A stretch of DNA of 64,000 bases from Clostridium kluyveri DSM 555 (GTDB lineage Bacteria; Bacillota; Clostridia; Clostridiales; Clostridiaceae): the NCBI RefSeq assembly GCF_000016505.1, contig NC_009706.1, positions 1,054,001 to 1,118,000 on the forward strand. Direction: 5' to 3'. Numbering within the stretch: position 1 is the first letter of the stretch; each line of letters begins with the position of its first letter. Both the position numbers and the translations under genes were made by a program. Under the pieces are notes generated by a model, which worked only from the letters and a program-made list of their open reading frames with translations, searched no databases and was not told where the DNA came from. Below are positions 19,456 through 29,109 of this stretch, in pieces.

Positions 19456-21075
19456 ATGGAAAAATTAGTAAAACTAGCTACATTTATATTGGCAGTTTCA
19501 ATTATATTTTCTACATTATTTACAGGATGCGGAAATGGTGAGAATAATACAGATAGTAAAAAAACAATTTTCAATGTTGCATTATCGGGTGATATTAAAG
19601 CAGTAGACCCCGCATTTGGGTATGATCGTAACACAAATGCAGTTGTTCTCCAGGTCACTGAAGGTTTATTTTATTATGATGTAAATAATAAAATTGTTCC
19701 CAGATTAGCAAAAAGTTACAAGGTTGTTAATCCAACTACTTATGTTTATGAGATTAGAAATGATGTGAATTTTTCGGATGGGACTCCTTTAACTGTTGAT
19801 GATGTGGTGTTTTCATTAAATAGATATAAGGAGCCTTCTACTGCTTCAGAGGTTGCGTGGATGTTTGCCAATGTCACTTCAATCACAAAAACTGGTGATT
19901 GGGAAGTAACTGTGAAGCTTAGCAAGCCGGATGCTCTATGGGAACAGACATTGGCTACTACTGCTGGACATATATATAGTAAAAAATATTATGAGGAGCA
20001 TAAAAGTAATTTTGGTAAACCAGATGGGGGTATTCTTGGCACAGGACCCTTTGTTTTTAAAAAATGGGTAACAGGCAGCGAAATTGATTTAGAAAGGAAT
20101 ACTAAATATTGGGACAAATCTGCCAACATTGCTATTGATAAAATTGTATATAAAATTATACCAGACAGTACAACGAGAGTTAAAGCTTTAACCTCAGGAC
20201 AGGTGGACTATTTGAGTAATGCTCCAATTGATCAGCTTGATCAGCTTAAGGCTTCTAAAAATACAAGTATTTCAAAGGTCAATTCCTTTACTATAAATTT
20301 TATAGCATTTAATACTGAACGAGAACCTTTTAATGATGTCAATGTAAGAAAAGCAATTTATTATTCTATTGATGCTAATTCTATTGTAAGCAATATATTT
20401 AAAAATACAACAATACTGTCTAATTCTTTACCTATAAATGATGCTATAGTTTCTACTGAAAAAGATTTGTGGTCTTCTTATATTAAAAATGCACCTGATT
20501 ACAAATATAATATTGATAAAGCTAAAGAATATTTGAGTAAATCAAGTGTACCAAATGGTTTTAAATTTACACTTATAGTGAATGATGAACCAGCATATTA
20601 TTCTAGTGCATTGTTACTTCAACAAGCTTTGAAACAAATTAACATAGATGTAACTGTTCAAAAAGTTACGTGGAGTGAAAACAGTTCATATCAATTTGGC
20701 AGCAGATTTGATAAGGATGGAAAAAGAGATTATGATGCATTGTTAACTAGATGGACTGCTGATTTTCCAGATGCGGATGGTAATCTTACTCCGTTATATA
20801 AATCAGCTAACAAGGGTAAAGGAGGTTCAAATTCAGCTGCATATACAAATGCAGAAGTTGACAAACTCCTAGATGAACAGTCTTCAGCCACAGATAAGGG
20901 GGAAAGGGCTAAACTTCAGCAGCAGATTTTAAATATATTGTCAGATGAGGTTCCGTATGCCATTATTTCTTATCCTCAAACTATCTTTGCCATAAATAAA
21001 AATATTAAATATACCTTTGGTGCATCATGGCTTTATAATATCTTCTTTAAGGATTTTGAATTTACAGATAACTAA
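19456..21075 (+). CDS. Oligopeptide/nickel-type ABC transporter binding lipoprotein
   Basis: The 539-aa precursor has a signal peptide with lipobox FTGC (Cys25). The mature part is an SBP family 5 protein (OppA/DppA/NikA): VTEGLFYYD, LRNDVNFSDGTPLT-like and GTGPFVFKKW motifs are visible. It is the first gene of a five-gene transporter operon. Such proteins bind peptides, nickel chelates or other small ligands; the sequence does not settle which. Its placement beside the nitrogenase-like genes may be coincidental. Confidence 0.88.
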   Translation: MEKLVKLATFILAVSIIFSTLFTGCGNGENNTDSKKTIFNVALSGDIKAVDPAFGYDRNTNAVVLQVTEGLFYYDVNNKIVPRLAKSYKVVNPTTYVYEIRNDVNFSDGTPLTVDDVVFSLNRYKEPSTASEVAWMFANVTSITKTGDWEVTVKLSKPDALWEQTLATTAGHIYSKKYYEEHKSNFGKPDGGILGTGPFVFKKWVTGSEIDLERNTKYWDKSANIAIDKIVYKIIPDSTTRVKALTSGQVDYLSNAPIDQLDQLKASKNTSISKVNSFTINFIAFNTEREPFNDVNVRKAIYYSIDANSIVSNIFKNTTILSNSLPINDAIVSTEKDLWSSYIKNAPDYKYNIDKAKEYLSKSSVPNGFKFTLIVNDEPAYYSSALLLQQALKQINIDVTVQKVTWSENSSYQFGSRFDKDGKRDYDALLTRWTADFPDADGNLTPLYKSANKGKGGSNSAAYTNAEVDKLLDEQSSATDKGERAKLQQQILNILSDEVPYAIISYPQTIFAINKNIKYTFGASWLYNIFFKDFEFTDN

Positions 21076-21109
21076 ATGAGGAATTAGCATTAATTTAAGA
21101 AGGATAAGG

Positions 21110-22057
21110 ATGAGTGTAATGTTGAGATATATTATGAAACGTTTATTACAATTTATACCCATTATTTTTATAGTTTCTATTATTATATTTGGTATGGTTA
21201 GAATACCTAAAATTGATCCAGTTGCTGTTATCGTTGGCGGAGGCCAGGCCAGTCAAGAAGAGATCAACAGCATTAGGGAAAAGTATAATCTTAATAAGCC
21301 TATGGTTATACAGTATTATATATGGATTACTGGAGCGTTAAGGGGTAACTTTGGTCTAAGTATTAATTATCAGCAGCCAATAACTTCTTTGATTAAGGAG
21401 AGACTTCCGGTTACACTGGGACTTACCTTGTTAGGAACATTATTTTCTATTCTAATGGCAATACCTGTGGGGGTGGTTACTGCTGTTAAAAAAAATACAT
21501 GGGTGGATCGATTTTTATCAATTATTATTTTAGTTTTGGTATCCTGTCCGGTATATTTGACATGTATATTAATGATATTGGTTATTTCAGCTTTTTTCCC
21601 CAGCTTTTCATTTACAGGAACCTTTACAAATTTCAGTGAGTACATTCAACGTATAGTACTTCCAGCCATAGCACTTGCTTTTGGTATGATTGCATTATTG
21701 GCACGTGTCACTAGAAGCAGTATGATAGAACAGCTTCAGTCAAATTATATAGTGACAGCTAATGCAAAAGGATTGCCATTTAAAGATGTTATATTCAAGC
21801 ATGCGTTAAAAAATGCTGCAGTACCTATAATTACTATTTGCAGCATTCAAATTGGTGTAATGATAGTTGGTTCGGTATTAGTTGAAAGAGTGTTTTCTCT
21901 TTCGGGTATTGGAAGTTTATTAATAGATGGTATAAACAATAGTGATTATCCTATTGTTCAGGGAGTAACTCTCCTTTTAGTAACTGTTTTTTTGTTATTA
22001 AATTTGATTGCTGATATTATTTATGCATTTATAGATCCAAGAATCAGATATAAATAG
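21110..22057 (+). CDS. DppB/OppB-type ABC permease
   Basis: A 315-aa membrane permease with a first transmembrane segment at ~10-30, the family loop VIVGGGQASQEEINSIREKY after it, and a coupling motif around TANAKGLPFKDVIFKHALKN (~215-235). It lies 34 bases downstream of the binding-protein gene. It pairs with the DppC-like permease next to it. Confidence 0.9.
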   Translation: MSVMLRYIMKRLLQFIPIIFIVSIIIFGMVRIPKIDPVAVIVGGGQASQEEINSIREKYNLNKPMVIQYYIWITGALRGNFGLSINYQQPITSLIKERLPVTLGLTLLGTLFSILMAIPVGVVTAVKKNTWVDRFLSIIILVLVSCPVYLTCILMILVISAFFPSFSFTGTFTNFSEYIQRIVLPAIALAFGMIALLARVTRSSMIEQLQSNYIVTANAKGLPFKDVIFKHALKNAAVPIITICSIQIGVMIVGSVLVERVFSLSGIGSLLIDGINNSDYPIVQGVTLLLVTVFLLLNLIADIIYAFIDPRIRYK

Positions 22058-22079
22058 ATTTTGTGGGGAAGGGTTAATT

Positions 22080-22982
22080 ATGGGAATAAAGTATTTTTTA
22101 AGGAATAAAAAGAAAAATTATGGAACATTATTTACACCAGCGGTTGTTATATCATTTTTAGTATTAATAGTAATAATTACATCGGCAATATTGGCACCAT
22201 TAATAGCACCCTATGATCCAAATAAAATAGATTTATCTCTATCACTGCAAAATCCATCTCATTTACATATTTTAGGTACGGATAAAACAGGACGAGATAT
22301 ATTTTCAAGAATGATTTTTGGAGCTCGTACAACATTATTAAGTGCAGTATATGTTGTTTTGATATCTGTAGTAATAGGAATTCCCTGCGGCTTGATCTGC
22401 GGGTATTATGGAGGTAAAATTGATGCTTTGATAATGAGAATATGGGATATAATCCTTTCATTTCCATCATTACTTTTAGCATTTATATTTGTTGCAAGTT
22501 TTGGCAGGGGAATGGGAAATGCAATTGTTGCCATTGGAATAATATATATTCCAATGATTTCTCGTCTTACTAGATCGCTTACCCTTGTGGAAAAAAATAA
22601 AACATATGTAGAGGCGGCACGATCTATTGGATGTTCTAGTAGACGAATACTTTTTGTACATATTCTACCCAATTGTATTCCAACTTTATTAAGTGAGTTA
22701 ACTCTTGATTTAGGCTATGCCATGCTTGATTTAGCAGCATTGAGTTTTCTTGGATTGGGTGTACAACCTCCAACTTCCGATTGGGGTGCAATGTTGGAAG
22801 AGGCAAGGGAATTTATACAAAATAAACCTATGCCTGCTGTTGCACCAGGAATTGCCATAATAATAACAGTAGTTTCCATTAATGTGCTCAGTGATGGAGT
22901 ACAAATGTATTTGAATCAAAGTCAGAGAAAATTACCTTCATTTAAAGAATTTAGAAAATTAGCAGGTGATAAAAATGGATAA
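22080..22982 (+). CDS. DppC/OppC-type ABC permease
   Basis: The 300-aa partner permease. HILGTDKTGRDIFSRMIFGAR (~62-82) is the hallmark DppC segment, and VEAARSIGCSSRRILFVHILP is the coupling loop. The stop codon overlaps the start of the next ATPase gene, so the operon is tightly coupled. Confidence 0.9.
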   Translation: MGIKYFLRNKKKNYGTLFTPAVVISFLVLIVIITSAILAPLIAPYDPNKIDLSLSLQNPSHLHILGTDKTGRDIFSRMIFGARTTLLSAVYVVLISVVIGIPCGLICGYYGGKIDALIMRIWDIILSFPSLLLAFIFVASFGRGMGNAIVAIGIIYIPMISRLTRSLTLVEKNKTYVEAARSIGCSSRRILFVHILPNCIPTLLSELTLDLGYAMLDLAALSFLGLGVQPPTSDWGAMLEEAREFIQNKPMPAVAPGIAIIITVVSINVLSDGVQMYLNQSQRKLPSFKEFRKLAGDKNG

Positions 22983-23940
22983 TGTTATTTCAATAAAAAA
23001 TTTAAAAATTGAATTACTTTCTGCAAAAGGAATTATCCATGCCGTAAGGGGGATAAATCTGGATATAAAAAAAGGAGAAATACATGGTTTAGTTGGAGAA
23101 AGTGGATGCGGCAAAACAATGACTGCTAAAGCTTTGCTCCGTCTCCATGATGATTCCAGGACTGAATATTCAGGTGAAATACTTTTCAATGATGAAGTAG
23201 ATATATTAAAGCTTAAGAAAAAGGATATTCAAAAGCTTCGCGGTAATGATATATCCATGGCTTTTCAGGATCCCACCACTTCTCTTAATCCCTTAATAAC
23301 GGTAGGTGAACAAATATGTGAAATGATGAAGGTTCATGAAAATATGGATGTAAAACGAGCATATGTAAAAACATTATGGCTGCTTGAAAAGGTTGGAATT
23401 CATCCTGCAGAAAAACGATTTAAGCAGTATCCATTTGAGTTAAGCGGAGGAATAATTCAGCGTATCATGATTGCAATTGCTATTTCCTGTAACCCAAAAT
23501 TTCTAATAGCAGATGAAGCTACTACAGCCCTTGATGTAACAATCCAGGCACAAATACTTCAGCTGTTTAAAAATTTGCAGAGGAATTTGGGAATGACTAT
23601 TATGCTTATTACACACAATTTTGGAGTAGTTGCAGAGGTATGTGACAGGGTATCAGTTATGTATGCAGGTAAAATTGTAGAAACAGGAGATGTAAAAGAC
23701 ATTTTTACATCTCCTGTACATCCATATACAATGGCTCTGATAAATAGTATTCCAAAACCAGGATGTCACAGCAAGCCATTAGAAACAATTCAGGGGAGTC
23801 CTCCTGAACTCTTAAAAAAAATAAATGGCTGTGCATATGCACCACGCTGTAAATTTGCCGCAAAAAAGTGTACTGAAGTAATACCCGAAATTATATACAG
23901 TAAAAATGGTCACACAGCAGCTTGTCATTTAGAACTATAA
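22975..23940 (+). CDS. DppD/OppD-type ABC ATPase
   Basis: A ~321-aa ATPase with Walker A GESGCGKT, signature LSGGIIQR (slightly unusual, normally LSGGMRQR), Walker B FLIADEAT and the C-terminal oligopeptide extension with the Cys-rich CAYAPRCKFAAKKC motif. The start at ATG 22975 overlaps the DppC stop and is preceded by AGGTGA. It energises import together with the next ATPase. Confidence 0.9.
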   Translation: MDNVISIKNLKIELLSAKGIIHAVRGINLDIKKGEIHGLVGESGCGKTMTAKALLRLHDDSRTEYSGEILFNDEVDILKLKKKDIQKLRGNDISMAFQDPTTSLNPLITVGEQICEMMKVHENMDVKRAYVKTLWLLEKVGIHPAEKRFKQYPFELSGGIIQRIMIAIAISCNPKFLIADEATTALDVTIQAQILQLFKNLQRNLGMTIMLITHNFGVVAEVCDRVSVMYAGKIVETGDVKDIFTSPVHPYTMALINSIPKPGCHSKPLETIQGSPPELLKKINGCAYAPRCKFAAKKCTEVIPEIIYSKNGHTAACHLEL

Positions 23941-23957
23941 ATTGGGGAGAGAATTTT

Positions 23958-24926
23958 ATGGCTGAACAAATTATTAAAGCAGAGCATTTAAAAAAATATT
24001 ATGAAGTAAATGGAACTGGATTCATAAAGAATGATACTGAATACCTGCATGCGGTGGATGATGTATCTTTTGAGATCAATAAAGGTGAAATTTTTGGCAT
24101 TGTTGGAGAGAGCGGATGTGGCAAATCTACACTTGGACGCTGCATTTTGCGATTGATTGATAGTATCGGAGGTAATATATATTTTAAGGGAAAGGACATA
24201 ACTCACATAAGTCAGCGTGACTTAAAAAGTCAAAGAAGGTATATGCAGATGGTCTTCCAAAATCCTTATTCATCTTTTAATCCCAAAATGACTATAGGCA
24301 AATCTTTACACGAAGTAGGTAAAGTATATAAAATATCAAAAGATGATTCCACAAGAAGAATTAATCAGCTGCTTGAATATATAAGATTATCTGAGGATAT
24401 GATCAATCATTACCCCAATGAGCTCAGTGGAGGTCAATTACAGAGACTGGCAATAGCGAGAGCACTTTTTTTTCAGCCGGATTTTATTATTGCAGATGAG
24501 CCAGTATCTGCGCTGGATGTTTCAGTGCAGGCACAGATTCTCAGTCTTATTTTAGATTTACGTGATAAACTTGGGCTGACCATGATATTTATATCACATG
24601 ATTTAACAGTAGTAGAATATATTTGTGATGTTATTGCTGTTATGTATTTGGGCACAATTGTTGAAAAATCACCTAAAAAAGATTTATTTAAAAATATCTA
24701 CCATCCATACACTGAAGCACTTATATCTGATGTACCAAAAAGTGATCCAAAACAGCAAACTTCAAGGATTGTATTAAAAGGAGACCTGCCAAATGCCATT
24801 GATATGCCAAAAGGATGCCGCTTTTCCCCTAGATGTCCTAAATTTAAGAAGGGAAAATGTGATGCTGAGGTACCGGCTTTGAGAGAAATATCGGAGGGAC
24901 ATTTTGCTGCCTGTCACTTTGTTTAA
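23958..24926 (+). CDS. DppF/OppF-type ABC ATPase
   Basis: A 322-aa ATPase: Walker A GESGCGKST, signature LSGGQLQR, Walker B FIIADEPVSALD, and the C-terminal CRFSPRCPKFKKGKC motif. ATG 23958 is chosen because GGGGAGA lies at 23944-23950; an upstream ATG at 23922 has no such site and overlaps the previous gene. It is the last gene of the transporter operon. Confidence 0.9.
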   Translation: MAEQIIKAEHLKKYYEVNGTGFIKNDTEYLHAVDDVSFEINKGEIFGIVGESGCGKSTLGRCILRLIDSIGGNIYFKGKDITHISQRDLKSQRRYMQMVFQNPYSSFNPKMTIGKSLHEVGKVYKISKDDSTRRINQLLEYIRLSEDMINHYPNELSGGQLQRLAIARALFFQPDFIIADEPVSALDVSVQAQILSLILDLRDKLGLTMIFISHDLTVVEYICDVIAVMYLGTIVEKSPKKDLFKNIYHPYTEALISDVPKSDPKQQTSRIVLKGDLPNAIDMPKGCRFSPRCPKFKKGKCDAEVPALREISEGHFAACHFV

Positions 24927-24996
24927 TTAGAAAATATGATATACTTTAATCATATAAAATTAAGAAATCTATATAATTATTGGAGTTAACAGAGCC

Positions 24997-25566
24997 ATGA
25001 ATGAAAATTATTTTACTAATGCAGTTGCCATTGCTAAAGATATATGTATAAAGAAGCTGAAAGAAGGAGACATTGCAGTAGATGCCACTATGGGGAATGG
25101 AAATGATACTGTATTTTTGGCGGAAATTGTGGGACAATCGGGAAAGGTATATGCTTTTGATATACAACAGGATGCTATTAAAAATACACAAAAAAAGATA
25201 GCTTACAAAAATCTTTTTAAATATGTAAAGCTTATAAATGATGGACATGAAAATATGGACAATTATATAAGTGAAAAGGTGAAGCTTGTTATTTTTAACC
25301 TTGGGTATTTACCCAAAGGAGAACATTCCATTACAACTAGGGCAGATACTACACTGATAGCACTTAAAAAGGCATTGAATTTAATTGATAAAAATGGAGT
25401 AGTAATTTTGGTAGTATATTATGGCCATGAGCAGGGGAAATTTGAAAAAATGTCTTTGGAAAGGTATGTAAAAACATTACACCAAAAGAAATATAATGTG
25501 GTTAAAATAAATTTTATCAATCAAATTAATAGCCCACCTATGCTTATTATAATTGAGAAAAGGTAG
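24997..25566 (+). CDS. mnmM: YtqB/MnmM-family SAM-dependent methyltransferase
   Basis: A 189-aa class I methyltransferase: SAM site AVDATMGNGNDTVFLAE at ~27-43, and the family blocks FNLGYLPKGEHSITT and YYGHEQGK. This family (Pfam rRNA_methylase, B. subtilis YtqB) has been assigned to the last methylation of the mnm5s2U tRNA wobble base. ATG at 24997 fits the GGAG upstream. It is a housekeeping-type gene with no obvious link to its neighbours. Confidence 0.75.
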   Translation: MNENYFTNAVAIAKDICIKKLKEGDIAVDATMGNGNDTVFLAEIVGQSGKVYAFDIQQDAIKNTQKKIAYKNLFKYVKLINDGHENMDNYISEKVKLVIFNLGYLPKGEHSITTRADTTLIALKKALNLIDKNGVVILVVYYGHEQGKFEKMSLERYVKTLHQKKYNVVKINFINQINSPPMLIIIEKR

Positions 25567-25579
25567 AGGAATTTCTAGC

Positions 25580-25615
25580 AGCAAGGAGATGTTTGTAAAA
25601 AAATCCTTGCTATTT
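25580..25615 (+). terminator. Hairpin terminator after the methyltransferase
   Basis: AGCAAGGA (25580-25587) pairs with TCCTTGCT (25604-25611), followed by ATTTTAA. The hairpin is very similar in sequence to the one at 30899-30935. Confidence 0.6.
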
Positions 25616-25625
25616 TAAGTCTTAA

Positions 25626-26357
25626 ATGGTTACGGTGAAAGGAATGAACATTATTGTGAATAAATATGAGAAAAAAATATTTGTGGTAGATGATGAAGTA
25701 AAGATTACAGAGGTTATAAAATCCTATCTTGAAAATAGTGGATATGCTGTATATGTGGCATATAATGGTGTGGATGCCATGAATTTATTTAATAAAATAA
25801 ATCCCGATCTTATAATTTTAGATTTAATGCTTCCTGATATTTGCGGAGAAGATATTTGTGAAATGTTAAGAAAAAGATCAAAGGTTCCTATTATAATGCT
25901 TACGGGGAAAACAGATGAAGAAGATATACTTAATGGACTTGATATAGGGGCAGATGATTACATGACAAAACCTTTTAGTCCGAGGCAACTTGTAGCTCGG
26001 GTGAAAGCTTTACTTAGAAGAACTGAGGATGAACTTGGAGAAAAGAATTCTTTGTTTTCACTTAATGATAATGATTTAATAATTAATGATTTAAATTATG
26101 AAGTTAAAAAAGCAGGTAATATAGTTAACCTCACACCTATTGAATACAATATATTAATAACTATGATTAGATATCCTGGAAAAATTTTTACTAGGGAAGA
26201 GTTAATCATTGTTACATTGGGACAGAATTTTAAAGGCTATGATAGAACTATTGATTCTCATATAAAAAATTTAAGATACAAAATAGAAGATAATCCTAAA
26301 GAACCAGAGTATATTGTAACTATGAGAGGCATAGGTTATAAATTTGGAAGTGTTTAG
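25626..26357 (+). CDS. OmpR/PhoB-family response regulator
   Basis: An N-terminal receiver domain (KKIFVVDDEVK, phospho-Asp in LIILDLMLPD, Lys in MTKPFSP) is followed by a winged-helix DNA-binding domain (LTPIEYNILITMIRYPGK ... TMRGIGYKF). The true start is uncertain: ATG 25626 lacks a clear ribosome binding site, while GTG 25656 (NKYEKK) has AAAGGA upstream. It lies 12 bases before a histidine kinase gene. That kinase looks crippled, so this regulator may act without it or be cross-phosphorylated. Confidence 0.85.
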   Translation: MVTVKGMNIIVNKYEKKIFVVDDEVKITEVIKSYLENSGYAVYVAYNGVDAMNLFNKINPDLIILDLMLPDICGEDICEMLRKRSKVPIIMLTGKTDEEDILNGLDIGADDYMTKPFSPRQLVARVKALLRRTEDELGEKNSLFSLNDNDLIINDLNYEVKKAGNIVNLTPIEYNILITMIRYPGKIFTREELIIVTLGQNFKGYDRTIDSHIKNLRYKIEDNPKEPEYIVTMRGIGYKFGSV

Positions 26358-26369
26358 GAGGCATTTTAT

Positions 26370-27350
26370 ATGAGAGATAGTTTAAGAAGTAGATTGACCC
26401 TATCCTACATACTTATTTCTCTTGTATGTATATTGACTATAAGTATTCTCACAAATGTATTTCTTGAAAAACAATTTAGGGAATACACTATTCGTAACCA
26501 GGAACGTAAAAATGAAGAAATAGCTGACTTGATAGGCAAGCAATACGGTAATAATGGAGTATGGAATTATACTGCTATTGAGAATATGGGAGTTAATGTT
26601 ATTGAACAGGGAATGATTATAAGAGTAATAGATAATTATGGCAGGGTAGTATGGGATGCAGCTGTCCATAACAATGGGCTATGTAAGCAGATGCTAGATA
26701 ACATGGTTAACAAAATGAGCAGACATTATAATAATTGGGATGGAAAATACCGGGTTAAGGAATATTCAATTTATCATAATAAAAATAAAATAGGAAATGT
26801 AGTAGTAGGTTATTATGGCCCATTTTACTATAATGATAATGATTTTGCTTTTATTCATGCACTAAATAAGTTCCTTATAGGTACTGGTGTATTTTCTCTA
26901 TTTTTTGCACTAATATTAGGGGGATTTATGGCTAAATGGTTAAGCAATCCTATTGATGTTGCACATGAATTGAGAACTCCCCTTGCAACCATTCAGAGTT
27001 ATATAGAAGCAATGATAGATGGCATATGGAAGCCAGATAGGGAAAGATTAATGAGCTGTCATGAAGAAATAATGCGGATAACTAGATTGGTTGGAAGAAG
27101 AGAAGATATGGTAAAAATAAGTGTAAAAGATACGGGAATTGGAATTTCTCCAGAGGATTTGCCCTTTGTTTTTGAAAGATTTTATCGTGCTGATAAATCC
27201 AGAAATAAATTAACAGGTGGTTCTGGAATAGGATTAACAATAGCTAAAACTATTGTAGATTTACATAAAGGTAGAATAACAGTACAGAATAATTTTGATA
27301 AGGGCACAGAATTTATAGTTTTATTACCTAAGGCATCTTCCAATAAATAG
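26370..27350 (+). CDS. Sensor histidine kinase with two internal deletions
   Basis: The 326-aa protein has an N-terminal membrane segment, an extracytoplasmic sensor region and a second membrane segment (~170-192). The frame then jumps from AKWLSNPI straight to DVAHELRTPL (the H-box), so the HAMP domain is missing. After ITRLVG it jumps again to RREDMVKISVKDTGIG, so the end of the dimerisation domain and the ATP-binding N-box are gone. The D-box and the glycine-rich GGSGIGLTIA remain. Each gap corresponds to roughly 50-100 residues of a normal kinase, and both preserve the frame. Without an N-box it should not bind ATP normally. I regard it as a degenerate kinase. Confidence 0.8.
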   Translation: MRDSLRSRLTLSYILISLVCILTISILTNVFLEKQFREYTIRNQERKNEEIADLIGKQYGNNGVWNYTAIENMGVNVIEQGMIIRVIDNYGRVVWDAAVHNNGLCKQMLDNMVNKMSRHYNNWDGKYRVKEYSIYHNKNKIGNVVVGYYGPFYYNDNDFAFIHALNKFLIGTGVFSLFFALILGGFMAKWLSNPIDVAHELRTPLATIQSYIEAMIDGIWKPDRERLMSCHEEIMRITRLVGRREDMVKISVKDTGIGISPEDLPFVFERFYRADKSRNKLTGGSGIGLTIAKTIVDLHKGRITVQNNFDKGTEFIVLLPKASSNK

Positions 27351-27443
27351 ATAGTTAGTAAGTATGTTTGTATGTAGTTAAAAAAATATTAACATTTTCT
27401 CCATGACATCTCCATAGTATTTTTATAAAATATAGGTTTTATA

Positions 27444-27472
27444 TTGACAAACATATTAAATTGTATTAATAT
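27444..27472 (+). promoter_or_regulatory. Sigma-A type promoter
   Basis: TTGACA at 27444-27449 and TAATAT at 27467-27472 with a 17-base spacer. It lies upstream of the leader hairpin and the CWB2 gene. Confidence 0.6.
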
Positions 27473-27506
27473 AGTAAAAAAATAATAATGCTAGTATATT
27501 ATTTGA

Positions 27507-27568
27507 GCTAACTAGAAAGCTAGAGGCTAACAGTTCCTTTTAATTAAAGGGAGTTGTTAGCCTTTTTT
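27507..27568 (+). promoter_or_regulatory. Leader hairpin-terminator before the CWB2 gene
   Basis: A strong terminator stem (27525-27540 with 27546-27562) is followed by six T residues. Just upstream are GCTAAC and a CTAG-AAAG-CTAG hairpin (27512-27523) ending in AGG. GCTAAC duplicates the terminator's 5' arm and can compete for its 3' arm (GTTAGC), so this looks like an attenuator rather than an end-of-gene terminator. The core matches the leader at 19331-19379. Confidence 0.55.
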
Positions 27569-27605
27569 AGTTAGTTTTAGTTGATGATTTTAAGGAGGTA
27601 AAGGT

Positions 27606-29021
27606 ATGAATAAGAGAAGAGTATTATCCATAGTACTTACATTTGCACTGGCAATAACAGCTCTAGGTACTAATATGAGTTTATCTACTGTTAGAGCAAT
27701 CTGGAGAAGTAATGAGAACAAGTGGTTCTGACAGGTACCAGACGGCATCTCAAGTTGCTGTAACAAATTGGACAACCTCAGATAATTTAGTATTAGTGTC
27801 AGGTGAAGGCTATGCAGATGCAATAAGTGCTTCTGTACTGGCTAAAAAATTGGATGCACCTATACTTTTAACTACTCCAAAAGTTTTTAATTCATACACA
27901 AAAACAGCACTGGATACATTAAAACCAAAGAACGTATATGTCATTGGAGGTAATGCCTCTGTTTCTAAAGAAATTAGAGACTTTTTAAAAAGTTCCTATA
28001 ATATTATTGAACTTGGCGGTGCTAATAGATATGAGACTAATGTGGCTGTGGCAAAAAAACTTGTGGAATTGGGAGTAGACCCATCTAATGCAATCTTGGC
28101 TAGCGGAGAAGGATTTTCAGATGCTTTTACAGTTGCTTCAATTGCAGCTGTAAAAGAACAAATATTATTACTTGGTACTAATGATTTAAGCTCTATAGAA
28201 TTAGTTAAAGATTTTATAGATGATCATAAGTCAAGTATTATTGTGGTAGGAACTGATTTTGTCATTAATGATAATACTTATAAAGCTGTTAATGGAGTAA
28301 AGAGAATAAGTGGAGGTATAGGTTTGATACAAATCTTAAAGTTATAGATGCTTTTAAGGGCGATATAAAAACATCTAAATTTTATGTAGCAAATGCAAGT
28401 GGCGATGGTTATGCAGATGCTCTAGTTGCTTCAGTGTTGGCAGGAAAAAATGAGGCACCGCTGGTGTTATTAGATAATGAAGTATCTGAATCTACTGCCG
28501 ATGCCATTGAGTATATAAAGACAAATTTAACTGATTCATCAAAAGTCGAAGTTTTAGGTGGAGCTGGTGTTATTCCAGAAAACATTGTTACAAAAATAAA
28601 GGGGTATATATCATCAGCTGGCAGTGAAACCAATCCGGAGACTTCAACCACTGTACAGACTTTTACAGGATATATTCAAGATCAGGATTGTTTTATTAGC
28701 TATGCTCCAAACTACGGTGATGATACAAAAATGTGTTTATCAATGAAATCCTGTGCAGCTAATGGATATGGAATAACAGCTCTTGAAAGTGACGGCAGCT
28801 ATAAATTCTACTATTTTGATGGGGATTTTGCAGCTTTTGCTGATGGAAAAACCTTTGATGGTACTGGTTCACAGCTATCTGCATGGAATCTAATACAAAA
28901 TACTATAAAGAAAAATAATATAACTATAACCGTAAAAGGTAAGTTGAATGGAGAAATAAAGACTGCATCAGACGGTAATACTTATCCGGTAATTACAGTA
29001 ACATCTTTAGCTGAAAATTAA
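27606..29021 (+). pseudogene. CWB2 cell-wall-binding protein with two frameshifts
   Basis: ATG 27606 (after AGGAGG) opens a signal peptide (LSIVLTFALAITALG ... TVRA). Near 27699 one extra base shifts the frame; the CWB2 repeats continue in the next frame (SGEVMRTSGSDRYQTA) to 28347. Near 28317 one missing A (GGTATAGG for GGTAATAGG, giving GGNRFDTN) shifts it back, and the protein runs to 29021. The repaired product would be secreted, with CWB2 repeats that attach to cell-wall polymer and a ~115-aa C-terminal domain (DQDCF ... CLSMKSCAANGYG) also found in the next gene. Two compensating indels suggest a pseudogene or sequence errors. Confidence 0.75.
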
Positions 29022-29109
29022 TTTCTGATCTAAAATTGGGTATTAAGAAAACATAGGTAAGTATTTTTTAATACCTTTTTAAATAGATAGAATATGAGGG
29101 GGGAAAATA

